Origin: an uncultured Psychroserpens sp.
GTDB taxonomy: Bacteria; Bacteroidota; Bacteroidia; Flavobacteriales; Flavobacteriaceae
Reading direction: 5' to 3'
Length of the DNA: 64,000 nucleotides
Assembly (NCBI GenBank): GCA_947489585.1
Contig: CANLEE010000010.1
Coordinates: 1 to 64,000 of the forward strand
Shown: positions 27,862-38,102 of the stretch, piece by piece
Layout: each line of letters opens with the position of its first letter
How positions within the stretch are numbered: position 1 is the first letter of the stretch
Notes under the pieces: model-generated
What the model saw: the letters and a program-made list of their open reading frames with translations, nothing else
The model's database searches: none
What the model was told of the DNA's origin: nothing
Program-made: the position numbers and the translations under genes

Positions 27862-30456
27862 TTAGTCTAGCAATGCCTTTATTTCATTTATTTGATCAGT
27901 TATTAGTTTGCTTTGGATAACACGATCGTAATAGGTTATTGTGCTTGCGCTTAAATGTCTTGCCAATGTAGGCTCATAAGTTTCCCAAACCGATCCATTA
28001 TCATTAATCTCTTTTTGCACTTTGGCATTCTCACGGTCCAAAAAGGTTTTAAGGTCTTTAATCTGCAATGAATCTTTAAGTTCACCACCTAAAAACCCTT
28101 CTACCTCATTTAGTTCTATTTGAAATGGTAAATAAATTGGGATATAAGTAAATTGTGGCGTTTTATTCCTATCCATTAAAAAGTCACTTAAATAATTTGG
28201 AATTTTATCGAGATTCAAACCTGTTTTTAAATCGGCCACAATATTATCCTGCTCAACTTCATCAATCACGAAATGCGAAACATCTTTTTCTTTTTTGAAT
28301 TTCTGAATAAGGTGCCAGATGTAATTGTTTCGACCGTTTATAATTTCCACAAATACTTTAGGCGTTTTATTTAAAGTAGAATCTTTCTGAAAGTAATTAT
28401 ATAAATCTAACGAGCTTAACAAGCCACTATTATCAATAGCTCCTGCATCTATATAATGTCCGTACTTTTCAATTTTCGCAGCAGGACTAAGTGCAGGAAA
28501 TCTATTGGTTGACGATACAGCTTCATAATACGCAATAGACCCATTATACAATTGAGATAAATTATCTGAATTATAAAACAATGTGGAATCTTGTGGATAT
28601 TTAACTGAATAAAACACACCACGTTTTCCGTTGGTTTTTGCTGTGTTAATTATTAACGATGGAAAATAACCACGCTTATTATCAAAAATATTCTTTTTCC
28701 AGTAAGCATTAAAGGATAACGAATCTAATGTCCTTGAGGTTTGACTTTCTAAAATATTTCGATAGGTGACCATAGAGTAATATGAACGATCACGATATTG
28801 ACCAATTTTACTAATCGGATACAGTTTTCTTAAAAAGTCTGCCCCAAACATCATAGCCAAATCTTTAGAAGCAAAATTTTCATAAGCCACCTCATCAATT
28901 TTTTTACCGATAGCATTAAAATCATTGGTGTATTCTCCATCTAAAACAGAATATAATGATAATCCCATCATACCACCTGAGGCTCCAGAAAACGAAACCG
29001 TTTGATTTAAGAAATCGCCCTTAGATTTTGCTTGAATTTCATTTAAGACTTTCATTGTCCAAATGTTCGCTTTTAAACCGCCTCCATGTGCAGCAACAAA
29101 AAACAAAGGCTTGTCAGTACGTTCTCTCAGTTTTTGTTTAAATTCTTCTATATCTAAAACATCTTCGTTCTCAACTGTTTTATAGACTTCTAATTGGTGA
29201 ATAACACTTTCAGACTTAAAGGAAATAACACAAAGTATAGCTATAACAAATGTTACAATCGATGCAATTATACGTCGTCTTATTGCAAATTTATTCTGCT
29301 TACCTAATGGCATAAGTTTCTGCTTTTTAGGAGGCAAAACCCTAGACTCATTAAGATATCGTGTATTTATACTAGCCTTTTCTTCTTCGGTTTCATCTTT
29401 GCTTTTGTCTTGGACTTTAAAGATTTGTAACATGAAGAAATACTTTACTAAGCAAGCTATGATATAGTAGAAAATAAAGAAAGAACATAACAATAAGAGC
29501 ATTGCATTTAAGAGACTCCATCCCTTAAAGACTGCAATATTACTGTAAATCAAAAACAGTATTACTAAAAGTGAAAACACAAAGTAATAACGCAAATAAG
29601 CGATACTATCACTTATAAATTTTAATTTAAAATATACAGCTATTATATAAACTCTAAATACTCTAAAAAGAATATACATGAGTGCTAGCAAGAATGTGAA
29701 AATTTGTAATAACCAATAGCCAGATAAGCTAAAATTGACTGTAAAAGCAACAACACACCCCATAACAAAAACTACAGCCATAGCAAATAGAAGCGCTTTA
29801 ACCCCAAACGTATAGAATTTTCTTTTTTGGGCTTTAGCTTGCTTAACCGCTACTTCGTTTGGTGCATCAATAATTTTGTCTTGGTAAGCATCAAATTTAT
29901 GCAACAATACTATTAAAATTAATGCTGGGATTATAGATAATAGTAATGTAATACCCTCAATTAAATCTACATTTAAATTACCAAAAATCAACTTAGGATA
30001 AAATGTTTGATAGATATAATAATGCCATATGATATAAATAACCAAACCTAAACAGTGACGTAAATATTTGGCTTTATAATCTTGTTTATAACTCTTTTTG
30101 TTAATTTTTGAAAAAATAAAAATAGGATAACCTAACCATTTATAAGCATACCAATAGTGATCATCACGGCTATCATTAATATTCTCAGCATAATAAATAT
30201 ATCTAGGATAATGAGACAATACCGATGCGAAAACAGAAATCACAACAAAGCACAAAATGAGTGATGTTTTGTCGTCTTCAATCATATCTACTAGAAGTGT
30301 ATTTGCCTGATCCAGAGCCTGAACCATTAACAAAATAATGCCTAAAAATATAAGGCTTAAGTAAGAAGATTTACCAAATTTACCAAATGCTGATACTAAA
30401 TTATTAACAAAAGTCGGAAAATGGTGAATTAATTTCCCTATATATTTAAATAACAT
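27862..30456 (-). CDS. Multi-pass membrane protein with C-terminal patatin-like phospholipase domain
   Basis: 864 residues. About nine hydrophobic helices lie between residues 30 and 412. The C-terminal soluble part has the patatin layout: an oxyanion-hole loop HGGGLKA at about 457-462, the nucleophile elbow GASGG with S493, and the Asp motif YIDAGAIDNSG with D670. The usual DGG/DGA of the dyad reads DAGA. In this family the domain hydrolyses acyl esters of lipids. The membrane anchor suggests action on membrane lipids; the substrate is unknown. It heads a three-gene unit with two unrecognised proteins. A Ser-Asp dyad is present, so activity is plausible. Confidence 0.75.
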   Translation of the reverse strand: MLFKYIGKLIHHFPTFVNNLVSAFGKFGKSSYLSLIFLGIILLMVQALDQANTLLVDMIEDDKTSLILCFVVISVFASVLSHYPRYIYYAENINDSRDDHYWYAYKWLGYPIFIFSKINKKSYKQDYKAKYLRHCLGLVIYIIWHYYIYQTFYPKLIFGNLNVDLIEGITLLLSIIPALILIVLLHKFDAYQDKIIDAPNEVAVKQAKAQKRKFYTFGVKALLFAMAVVFVMGCVVAFTVNFSLSGYWLLQIFTFLLALMYILFRVFRVYIIAVYFKLKFISDSIAYLRYYFVFSLLVILFLIYSNIAVFKGWSLLNAMLLLLCSFFIFYYIIACLVKYFFMLQIFKVQDKSKDETEEEKASINTRYLNESRVLPPKKQKLMPLGKQNKFAIRRRIIASIVTFVIAILCVISFKSESVIHQLEVYKTVENEDVLDIEEFKQKLRERTDKPLFFVAAHGGGLKANIWTMKVLNEIQAKSKGDFLNQTVSFSGASGGMMGLSLYSVLDGEYTNDFNAIGKKIDEVAYENFASKDLAMMFGADFLRKLYPISKIGQYRDRSYYSMVTYRNILESQTSRTLDSLSFNAYWKKNIFDNKRGYFPSLIINTAKTNGKRGVFYSVKYPQDSTLFYNSDNLSQLYNGSIAYYEAVSSTNRFPALSPAAKIEKYGHYIDAGAIDNSGLLSSLDLYNYFQKDSTLNKTPKVFVEIINGRNNYIWHLIQKFKKEKDVSHFVIDEVEQDNIVADLKTGLNLDKIPNYLSDFLMDRNKTPQFTYIPIYLPFQIELNEVEGFLGGELKDSLQIKDLKTFLDRENAKVQKEINDNGSVWETYEPTLARHLSASTITYYDRVIQSKLITDQINEIKALLD

Positions 30457-30646
30457 AAAAGAAGTTTTAAAATTATTACTCTTAGTGTCAACAAGAATTA
30501 ATTTTAATAATCTATAGGGAGTATTATGTCCCCTAAATTACGAAAAAAATCTGAGCATTTTCTGATTTTCTGCATCAAAAGAAATTAAATACTGTGAACA
30601 AGATTATTATTAATTTATATCTTAGGAGCACAAATGTATCCCATTT

Positions 30647-32119
30647 ATGAGTCTTACAAAACGTATAGGTTTGGTTTTAGGACCACTACTTTTTACTCTA
30701 ATAATTTTGTTTTTTAAACCTGAAGGCTTATCTCCTCAAGCCAATGCCATTTTAGCAACTACGGCTTGGATTGCTGTTTGGTGGATTACTGAAGCTATTC
30801 CAATAGCGGTTACAGCCTTACTTCCAATACTATTATTCCCACTTTCAGGCGGATTAGATTTAACGACGACCACAGCTGCATTCGGGCATAAATATGTATT
30901 TCTCTATTTAGGCGGATTTATAATTGCAATAACTATAGAGAAATGGAATCTACATAAACGTATTGCGCTCAATATTATTCATATTATTGGTAGTGATGTA
31001 CGTAAAATTATTCTCGGCTTTATGTTGGCAACTGCATTTTTATCGATGTGGATTTCAAATACGGCAACATCTGTGATGATGCTTCCCATTGGTATTGCAA
31101 TTATTAAACAACTCAAGGACAATCCAAATACTATAGAAAACGAAAATAAAACCTTCGGAAAAGCACTTATGCTCGCCATTGCCTATAGTGCCTCTATTGG
31201 TGGCATAGGCACCTTAATAGGAACCCCTCCAAATTTAGTGCTAGCAGGAGTTATCTCTGATATTTACGGTTATGAAATCACATTTTTTCAATGGTTTATT
31301 TTCGGTTTTCCAATTTCTATAATTCTTCTTTTTATCTGCTGGAAATATCTCACGCGATATGCATTTACGTTTAAACAAACTGAATTCCCTGGTGGAAAGC
31401 AAGAAATAAAACGACTTCTAAAAACACTAGGCACCATTAGTTATGAAGAAAAAGTTGTAGCATTCATTTTTGGGCTTACAGCATTCTGTTGGATGACACG
31501 TTCTTTTTTATTAAAAGGCTTACTTCCAGCACTTGACGATACAATTATAGCTCTGTTTTTTGCCATTGTTTTATTCTTAATTCCAGCGAAAAACAAAAAA
31601 GAACAACTCATCAATTGGGAAGAAGCTGTCAAACTACCTTGGGGAATCATTTTACTTTTTGGAGGAGGAATGGCATTAGCGAAAGGTTTTGAAATAAGCG
31701 GATTAGCACAATGGATTGGTAACCAAATGACCGCTTTACAAGGTGTTACAACATTACTTCTTATTGTTTTACTGGTTGCCGCAGTGAACTTTTTAACTGA
31801 AATCACATCTAATTTGGCCACTACAGCCATGTTGTTACCTGTCTTAGCGCCTATGGCAATCACTGTTGATATTCATCCATTTGTATTGATGGTTAGTGCT
31901 GCTGTAGCTGCATCTTGTGCTTTTATGCTACCAGTAGCAACACCTCCAAATGCGGTTGTTTTTGGATCTGGATATTTACGAATTCCAGATATGGTGAGTA
32001 AAGGCATTGTGATGAATATCATCTCGATAATCATCGTAACACTCTTTGTGTATTTTATACTTCCCGAAGTATGGACTATAACTGTTGAAGGCTTTCCTGA
32101 AGAATTAAAACGGGATTAA
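30647..32119 (+). CDS. DASS/SLC13 family sodium:dicarboxylate (anion) symporter
   Basis: 490 residues, about 12 membrane helices. It has the family motifs SNTATSVMMLPIGIAI, GGIGTLIGTPPNLVLAG, LTEITSNLATTAMLLPVLAP and the C-terminal signature LPVATPPNAVVFGSGYL. These are the two SNT/TPPN-type substrate and sodium binding repeats, so transport should be functional. Substrates in the family are C4-dicarboxylates, citrate or sulfate; which one cannot be told. The stop codon overlaps that of the convergent hydrolase gene by 4 bp. Confidence 0.9.
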   Translation: MSLTKRIGLVLGPLLFTLIILFFKPEGLSPQANAILATTAWIAVWWITEAIPIAVTALLPILLFPLSGGLDLTTTTAAFGHKYVFLYLGGFIIAITIEKWNLHKRIALNIIHIIGSDVRKIILGFMLATAFLSMWISNTATSVMMLPIGIAIIKQLKDNPNTIENENKTFGKALMLAIAYSASIGGIGTLIGTPPNLVLAGVISDIYGYEITFFQWFIFGFPISIILLFICWKYLTRYAFTFKQTEFPGGKQEIKRLLKTLGTISYEEKVVAFIFGLTAFCWMTRSFLLKGLLPALDDTIIALFFAIVLFLIPAKNKKEQLINWEEAVKLPWGIILLFGGGMALAKGFEISGLAQWIGNQMTALQGVTTLLLIVLLVAAVNFLTEITSNLATTAMLLPVLAPMAITVDIHPFVLMVSAAVAASCAFMLPVATPPNAVVFGSGYLRIPDMVSKGIVMNIISIIIVTLFVYFILPEVWTITVEGFPEELKRD

Positions 32120-33078
32120 ATAAACTGTTTTACAAACTCTAAAGCCCGTCTTTCATTGTAATAAATATTTTCGTCTTGAATAAAACCAACATGACCTCCA
32201 TATTTTGGCATTTCTAGATATATATTCTTATTTGCTTTGGCTTCTTTTACAGGATAACATTCCGAAGATAAAAACGAATCGTTCAATGCGTTGATAATTA
32301 ATGTTGGTATTTGAATGTTCATTATAAATTGTAAGCTACTACATTTCTCGTAATAATCTAATGCATCTTTGAATCCATGTGCTTTAGATGTATAGATTTC
32401 ATCAAAATCTCTTAAGGTTTTAATCGAGGCAATGTCTTCGTTAGATATTTTATCAGGAAATTGCTTGACTTTAACTTTTAACTTATCAACTAAGTGCTTT
32501 AAAAATCGAATGGCAAATGCTTTGTTTTTTAGTTTATGTAATTCTATAGCCGAACCTGCTAAATATACAGGAACAGAAATGGCAATTGCCGATTGTATTT
32601 CCTTTGGGATATCTCGATCCTCTCCTAAATATTTCAGTGTGATATTTCCTCCTAAACTGATACCTTTAATATAAACTTTAGTATAGTTTTTTTGTTGAAT
32701 ACAATGCTGTACAACATCATCTAAATCATCAGTAGCTCCAGAATGATAACTGTTATAAAATCGGTTACCTTCACCACTACAACCTCTAAAATTCACACCC
32801 ACGGCATCTATTCCGTTTTGATTAAACAACTTTGCAGCTCCAGTAATATAAGGACGTTGTGCGTGCCCTTCCAATCCGTGTAGCAAAATAATCACGGCAT
32901 CAGATTTATTTTCAGCATAACTCCAATCTAAGTCTAGAAAATCTTGGTCTCGTGTTTCAATACGTTCACGCTTTTGTTCTACTCCAGTTACATTTCGGAA
33001 TAAACCTGAATATACCGTGGAAACAAATCCATTTCTAAATTGAAACGAAGGCTTGTAGGCTGATGTAATAATTGGCAT
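32116..33078 (-). CDS. YheT-like alpha/beta hydrolase
   Basis: 320 residues. It has LLHGLEGHAQRPYITGAAKL, then VGVNFRGCSGEGNR, the nucleophile elbow KGISLGGN with Ser, and late VPxL-type strands with a histidine region (MPKYGGHVGF). This is the pattern of the YheT/ABHD1-3 hydrolase family, whose substrates are esters of unknown identity in bacteria. Its start shares one base with the stop of preA (TAATG), so it is likely co-transcribed with the pyrimidine operon. I see no proof of a function in that pathway. Confidence 0.82.
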   Translation of the reverse strand: MPIITSAYKPSFQFRNGFVSTVYSGLFRNVTGVEQKRERIETRDQDFLDLDWSYAENKSDAVIILLHGLEGHAQRPYITGAAKLFNQNGIDAVGVNFRGCSGEGNRFYNSYHSGATDDLDDVVQHCIQQKNYTKVYIKGISLGGNITLKYLGEDRDIPKEIQSAIAISVPVYLAGSAIELHKLKNKAFAIRFLKHLVDKLKVKVKQFPDKISNEDIASIKTLRDFDEIYTSKAHGFKDALDYYEKCSSLQFIMNIQIPTLIINALNDSFLSSECYPVKEAKANKNIYLEMPKYGGHVGFIQDENIYYNERRALEFVKQFI

Positions 33079-34412
33079 TATTTTCTGTGCTTCAACGCGT
33101 CTTCTGGTGTTGGCACAAAATGGCCTTTACCTCCTGCTCTATCATCATCAAAAGTTACTGGAATATCATCATTTTCTGTACGCTCATGCCAAGTTGTATG
33201 TTCAGTGCCATCATCGCGTTTTTCCATGGTGATACAATCTTCAACAGGACAAACTAATGAACATAAATTACAGCCTACACAGTTCTCTTCAATGATACTA
33301 GGAATTCTATTCCCAGGCTCACCAGATAATGCTATGGCCTGATGTGCGCCATCATCACAAGCAATATAACACAAATCACAGCCTATACATTTATCGGCAT
33401 TGATTTCTGCAACCACTTTATGCTTTAAATTCAGATGTTTCCATTCCGTCACATTTGGAAGTGCCTTTCCTGCAAAATCATAAATAGTTGTATAATTTTT
33501 TTCTTCCATAAACTGACGTAAACCAGCTTCCATTTCACGCACAATTCCAAAACCATAGTGCATCACAGCAGTACATACCTGTACCGAAGTTGCACCAAGC
33601 AATATAAACTCAACAACATCACGCCAGGTCTCAATGCCTCCAATACCAGATAATGGCACTTTACCAATTTCTGGGTGTTGTGCTAAATCTTTAAGCATAT
33701 GCATCGCAATTGGCTTTACTGCTGGCCCACAATATCCGCCATTGGTTCCTTTACCATCTACAATAGGATAAGGTGCATACGAATCTAAGTCGATACCGAC
33801 AATACTTTTAATCGTATTGATTAGTGAAATCGAATCTGTTCCACCTTGCACAGCAGCTAATCCAGGATCAGTTATATGAGAAATATTAGGAGATAGCTTA
33901 GTAATTACGGGAATGTTTGCAGCTTCTTTTACCCAACCAACAATGGTCTTTAAAACCTCTGGCTCTTGTCCGACTGCCGATCCCATTCCGCGTTCACACA
34001 TTCCATGTGGGCACCCAAAATTGAGCTCAATTCCATCAGCTCCAGCATTCTCAACATCTTTTATAATCTGTTCCCATTCTGCTCTACTCTCTACCATTAA
34101 GGATGCTATTACTGCATGATCAGGGAAATATTTTTTGACTTCTTCTATTTCTCGAAGATTATCTGCTAGAGGTCTATCTGTAATCAATTCAATATTATTG
34201 AAACCCATCATTCTGGTGTTTCTATAATTCACAGAACCATAACGACTAGACACATTAACAACAGGAACACCAAGTGTTTTCCATACTGCGCCACCCCAAC
34301 CTGCATCAAAAGCTTTCATTATTTGATATCCAGAATTTGTAGGTGGTGCTGATGCTAACCAAAACGGGTTTGGGGCTTTAATTCCTCCGAAATTTATTGA
34401 TAAATCTACCAT
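33078..34412 (-). CDS. preA: NAD-dependent dihydropyrimidine dehydrogenase, subunit PreA
   Basis: 444 residues. The N-terminal two thirds are a dihydroorotate-dehydrogenase-like FMN barrel (FGGIKAPNPFWLASAPPT, GIELNFGCPHGMCERGMG, TKLSPNI, LSGIGGIETWRD). The C-terminal part carries two 4Fe-4S clusters (CIGCDLCYIACDDGAH and CVGCNLCSLVCPVEDC). Together with PreT it reduces uracil and thymine to the 5,6-dihydro compounds, the first step of the reductive pathway. The gene lies 10 bp after preT, the usual partner arrangement. Confidence 0.93.
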   Translation of the reverse strand: MVDLSINFGGIKAPNPFWLASAPPTNSGYQIMKAFDAGWGGAVWKTLGVPVVNVSSRYGSVNYRNTRMMGFNNIELITDRPLADNLREIEEVKKYFPDHAVIASLMVESRAEWEQIIKDVENAGADGIELNFGCPHGMCERGMGSAVGQEPEVLKTIVGWVKEAANIPVITKLSPNISHITDPGLAAVQGGTDSISLINTIKSIVGIDLDSYAPYPIVDGKGTNGGYCGPAVKPIAMHMLKDLAQHPEIGKVPLSGIGGIETWRDVVEFILLGATSVQVCTAVMHYGFGIVREMEAGLRQFMEEKNYTTIYDFAGKALPNVTEWKHLNLKHKVVAEINADKCIGCDLCYIACDDGAHQAIALSGEPGNRIPSIIEENCVGCNLCSLVCPVEDCITMEKRDDGTEHTTWHERTENDDIPVTFDDDRAGGKGHFVPTPEDALKHRK

Positions 34413-34422
34413 GTTTTTTGTC

Positions 34423-35745
34423 TTATTTAGTTAACCAATTATGAATTCCCTGAGCTGCCATTTTTCCATCATAAGCTGCATTTACAACTTCTGCTCCACC
34501 ATTGATAGCGTCACCTCCAGCAAAATACATTGGATTTGACGTTTGGAATTCATCATTCGTTTTAATTCTTGTTTTATTATCTATATCTAAGTTATCAATC
34601 ATATCATACAAATGGCCTTGTTTAGCTTGACCAGTGGCCTTAATGACCATATCACAACGCACAATAAATGTGTTATTCATATTGGTTTGTAATTTTCCGT
34701 CTATTATTTCTGTTTTCGCAAACTTTACACCTTCAACTTTGCCTTTTCCTGTTATTGCAATTGGAGTGACATTGAACAAACTATCAACACCTGCACTAAT
34801 TGCCAAGTCATATTCAAAGCCATAAGCCCCCATTTTATCTTTAGAGTTTCTATAAGCTAAAACCGTTTTTCGTGCCCCCATTCTTGCGGCTTCAGATGCA
34901 GCATCCATGGCAGTATTTCCTCCTCCAATCACCACGACTTTTGCAGGAACTTTAACTAGATGATGCTTCATACGCAACTCTTCAATAAATTCAACAGCAC
35001 CTACAACGCCTTCTTTGTCTTCGCCATCTAATCCTAAATGCCTTGTTGCTCCTAACCCAACACCTATAAAAATAGCATCATAATCATTTTCAAGGTGCAA
35101 TAATTCTTCTTTTGAATTAATAGCATTATTATATTTAATGTTGAAATTCAATTGGTTTTGAAGATAGTCGACCTCTTTCAATACTTCTTCATTAGTGATT
35201 TTATAAGGTGCAATACCATAAACAGTTAATCCTGACGGCTTTTCTTTTGCTTCATATATATCAACATCATACCCTAGAGTTCGTGCTTCACAAGCACAAG
35301 CAATTCCTGCAGGACCAGCTCCAATAATTGCTATCTTTTTTCCGTTAGGTTCACCAACTTTAAAAATTACTTTTTCTGCGTCAATTGTTTTATTGGTCGC
35401 ATAATTCTGAAGTCTTCCTATTTGAATTGGCGGCACATCTTGATGGTTATACACACAAGCGCCTTCACACAACACACCAGTTGGGCATACAACACCACAG
35501 GCATTTCCAAGCCAATTAGAATCGAAAATAGTTTTGGATGCTCCTGTTATATTATCTGTGTGAATCTGTTTGATAAACAACGGTATATCAATACTCGTCG
35601 GACATGCTTGAATACATGGTGCATCATAACAGAATAAACAACGTGAAGCTTCATAATAGGCTTCAGTATCATTCATTAAAGGTTTTTTCTGCTTGAAATT
35701 CTTTTTGAATTCAGCTTCTGTATTTGGTCTTTTATATTCTGCCAT
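34423..35745 (-). CDS. preT: NAD-dependent dihydropyrimidine dehydrogenase, subunit PreT
   Basis: 440 residues, GltD-like flavoprotein. The N-terminal part has Cys motifs for Fe-S clusters (CLFCYDAPCIQACPTSIDIP, then CGVVCPTGVLCEGAC). An FAD-binding GAGPAGIACACEA motif follows at about 140 and an NAD(P)H-binding VVIGGGNTAMDAASEAARMG at about 270, then a final GGDAINGGAEVVNAAYDGK. It passes electrons from NADH to PreA. Spacing to the beta-ureidopropionase gene is 3 bp and to preA 10 bp. Confidence 0.92.
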   Translation of the reverse strand: MAEYKRPNTEAEFKKNFKQKKPLMNDTEAYYEASRCLFCYDAPCIQACPTSIDIPLFIKQIHTDNITGASKTIFDSNWLGNACGVVCPTGVLCEGACVYNHQDVPPIQIGRLQNYATNKTIDAEKVIFKVGEPNGKKIAIIGAGPAGIACACEARTLGYDVDIYEAKEKPSGLTVYGIAPYKITNEEVLKEVDYLQNQLNFNIKYNNAINSKEELLHLENDYDAIFIGVGLGATRHLGLDGEDKEGVVGAVEFIEELRMKHHLVKVPAKVVVIGGGNTAMDAASEAARMGARKTVLAYRNSKDKMGAYGFEYDLAISAGVDSLFNVTPIAITGKGKVEGVKFAKTEIIDGKLQTNMNNTFIVRCDMVIKATGQAKQGHLYDMIDNLDIDNKTRIKTNDEFQTSNPMYFAGGDAINGGAEVVNAAYDGKMAAQGIHNWLTK

Positions 35746-35748
35746 AGT

Positions 35749-36615
35749 CTATAAGTCTGTTAATCTTCCATAAGTTTCTGGGCGTCTATCTCTATAGAAT
35801 TGCCATGTAGAACGCACTTCTTCAATAAGATCTAAATCAAATTCTGCGACGAGTAATTCATCATCATCACGAGAAGCTTCTGCAAAAATTTGTCCGCGTG
35901 GATCCACAAAATAAGACTGTCCGTAGAACTTCCCTAAATTCCATGGCTTCTCTTCGCCTACACGATTGATACAACCCATAAAATAACCATTAGCTGCAGC
36001 ATGAGCTGGTTGCTCTAATTTCCATAGGTATTCGCTCAATCCAGCAACAGTTGCTGAAGGGTTATAAACAATCTCAGCACCATTTAAACCTAAAGCTCTT
36101 GCACCATCTGGAAAATGTCTATCGTAACAAATATAGACACCAACTTTAGCATACTTGGTTTGAAATACAGGGTATCCCATATTACCAGGTTTAAAGAAGA
36201 ATTTTTCCCAAAACCCTGTTGTATGTGGAATATGATTTTTTCTATACTTTCCTAAATAAGTTCCATCTGCATCAATTACTGCGGCAGTATTGTACAAGAC
36301 ACCTGGTGATTCTTTTTCATAAATAGGAACTACAATCACCATATTATGTTTCTTGGCCAGTACTTGCATTTTTTCAGTCGTTGGTCCTGGAACCGATTCT
36401 GCTGACTCATACCATTTTTTATCTTGTCCTGGACAGAAATACGGTGTGTTGAATATTTCTTGCAAACATAAAATTTGAACACCTTGTCGTCCTGCTTCTT
36501 CAATATATGGGATATGCTTGTCATACATCGCATCCATGATTTCTTGAATAGTTCCTTCTCCTTCCGTCATTGGAAGGCTCATTTGTATCAATCCTGATTT
36601 TACTTTTCTTGGCAT
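35749..36615 (-). CDS. Beta-ureidopropionase (N-carbamoyl-beta-alanine amidohydrolase), nitrilase family
   Basis: 288 residues, carbon-nitrogen hydrolase fold. The catalytic Glu-Lys-Cys triad is visible as E53 (LCLQEIF), K126 (KYRKNHIP) and C163 (GVYICYDRHFP). Residue Asp-Arg after the Cys and HTTGFWEKFFF are typical of the N-carbamoyl amidase branch, which includes eukaryotic beta-ureidopropionase and N-carbamoylputrescine amidase. Its place between dihydropyrimidinase and preT makes beta-ureidopropionase the best call: N-carbamoyl-beta-alanine to beta-alanine, CO2 and NH3. Without context it could be the putrescine enzyme. Confidence 0.88.
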   Translation of the reverse strand: MPRKVKSGLIQMSLPMTEGEGTIQEIMDAMYDKHIPYIEEAGRQGVQILCLQEIFNTPYFCPGQDKKWYESAESVPGPTTEKMQVLAKKHNMVIVVPIYEKESPGVLYNTAAVIDADGTYLGKYRKNHIPHTTGFWEKFFFKPGNMGYPVFQTKYAKVGVYICYDRHFPDGARALGLNGAEIVYNPSATVAGLSEYLWKLEQPAHAAANGYFMGCINRVGEEKPWNLGKFYGQSYFVDPRGQIFAEASRDDDELLVAEFDLDLIEEVRSTWQFYRDRRPETYGRLTDL

Positions 36616-36637
36616 GATCTTATCTATTTATTTTAAA

Positions 36638-36659
36638 AGGTCTCGACTGCGCTCGACCT
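36638..36659. repeat. Short palindromic intergenic repeat, copy 1
   Basis: AGGTC (36638-36642), loop TCGACTGCGCTC (36643-36654), GACCT (36655-36659). It lies in the 52-bp gap between the beta-ureidopropionase and dihydropyrimidinase genes. The loop core CGACTGCGCT is shared with a second copy at 55598-55619 that has different but again complementary arms. Both are followed by GACA. This is REP-like behaviour. Confidence 0.6.
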
Positions 36660-36667
36660 GACATTAA

Positions 36668-38053
36668 TTATATAACTGTTTTTGATGTTTTTCCTCTAGG
36701 AATAAATTGTCCGTGTCCTGCACTTAAAAGGCAATCTTCATTTTCAATCGCTACTTTTCCTCTTAAAATAACGGTCTCTGTTTTTCCTGTTAATTCAAAT
36801 CCTTCGTATCCTGAATAATCACAATTCATATGATGCGTTTCTACAGAAATGGTATGTGTTTTATTTGGGTCGAATATTACAATATCCGCATCACTTCCTA
36901 TAGCTATGGTTCCTTTTCTTGGATACATGCCGAAAATTTTTGCAGCATTGGTAGAACTAACTTCAACATATTTTGTTAGTGAAATTTTTCCTTTGTGAAC
37001 ACCTTCAGAAAACAACAATTCCATACGATGTTCAATAGCTGGGTGACCATTTGGTATTTTTGAAAAATCGTCTTTTCCCATTTTCTTTTGTTCCCACATA
37101 AACGGACAATGGTCTGTACCAACAACTTGAACAAGGCCTTGATTAATTCCTGACCATAAGGCTACTTGGTCTTTCTTTTCTCTAAGCGGTGGGCTCATTA
37201 CCCATTTTGCACCTTCAAAATCGTTTTCATATAAAGATGCATCTAACACCAAATATTGCGTACAGGTCTCCACAAAGACTTTTTGATTTCGCTGTGTCGC
37301 TTTTCTAACGGCGTTTAAAGCACCTTCACAAGTCATATGCACAATGTATCCAGGACAATCTGTATAATGCAACATATCTGCAAAACGCGCTGAAGCTTCA
37401 GCTTCGGTTACTTCAGGTTGTGATAAATAATGATAAATAGGTGATGTGTTTCCTAATGCTTTATTTTTAGCAATTAGAGAATCAATCATATCACCATTTG
37501 TAGCGTGAACGGTTACCAAACCACCATGCTTTTTAACCACTTTCATCAATTGCACCATTTGACCATCATCAATCATAAGCGCTCCTTTATACGCCATAAA
37601 CGTTTTAAAAGATGAAATCCCTTCCTCTTCAATCATCTGAACAACTTCTTTTGCAACATCATCATTAAAATCGGTTACAGCCATATGGTACGAATAATCA
37701 CCAATAGCTTTTCCTTGAGATTTTTGCTGCCATGTTTTTAAGGCATTATGAAGTGTATCGCCTTGGGTTTGTAATATAAAATCAATGACCATGGTTGTTC
37801 CTCCATACAATGCAGCTCGTGTTCCAGTTTCATAATCGTCACTGGAATAGGTTCCCATAAAAGGCATATCTAGATGTACATGTGGATCTATTCCTCCTGG
37901 AAATACTAATTTATCAGTAGCATCAATTATTTTATCAGCTTGATAATTCAAGTCCTTTCCAATAGCAACTATCTTTTCGTCTTCAGTATAGATATCAGCA
38001 ATATACGTTTCTGATGCAGTAACGACTTGACCATTTTTTATTAAAATTGACAT
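36668..38053 (-). CDS. Dihydropyrimidinase
   Basis: 461 residues, amidohydrolase superfamily. Metal-binding DPHVHLDMPFMG at about 57-68, the carboxylated-lysine segment SSFKTFMAYKGALMI at about 148-162, later HATNGD, HMTCEGAL and GTDHCPF with the catalytic Asp. This set is characteristic of dihydropyrimidinase/hydantoinase. It opens dihydrouracil or dihydrothymine to the N-carbamoyl-beta-amino acid. It is flanked by the transporter and beta-ureidopropionase genes of the same operon. Full length for the family. Confidence 0.93.
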   Translation of the reverse strand: MSILIKNGQVVTASETYIADIYTEDEKIVAIGKDLNYQADKIIDATDKLVFPGGIDPHVHLDMPFMGTYSSDDYETGTRAALYGGTTMVIDFILQTQGDTLHNALKTWQQKSQGKAIGDYSYHMAVTDFNDDVAKEVVQMIEEEGISSFKTFMAYKGALMIDDGQMVQLMKVVKKHGGLVTVHATNGDMIDSLIAKNKALGNTSPIYHYLSQPEVTEAEASARFADMLHYTDCPGYIVHMTCEGALNAVRKATQRNQKVFVETCTQYLVLDASLYENDFEGAKWVMSPPLREKKDQVALWSGINQGLVQVVGTDHCPFMWEQKKMGKDDFSKIPNGHPAIEHRMELLFSEGVHKGKISLTKYVEVSSTNAAKIFGMYPRKGTIAIGSDADIVIFDPNKTHTISVETHHMNCDYSGYEGFELTGKTETVILRGKVAIENEDCLLSAGHGQFIPRGKTSKTVI

Positions 38054-38102
38054 TTTTGGTATTGAATTTATTAGTTAATCGATTTCTTAAATTTACACGT
38101 TT

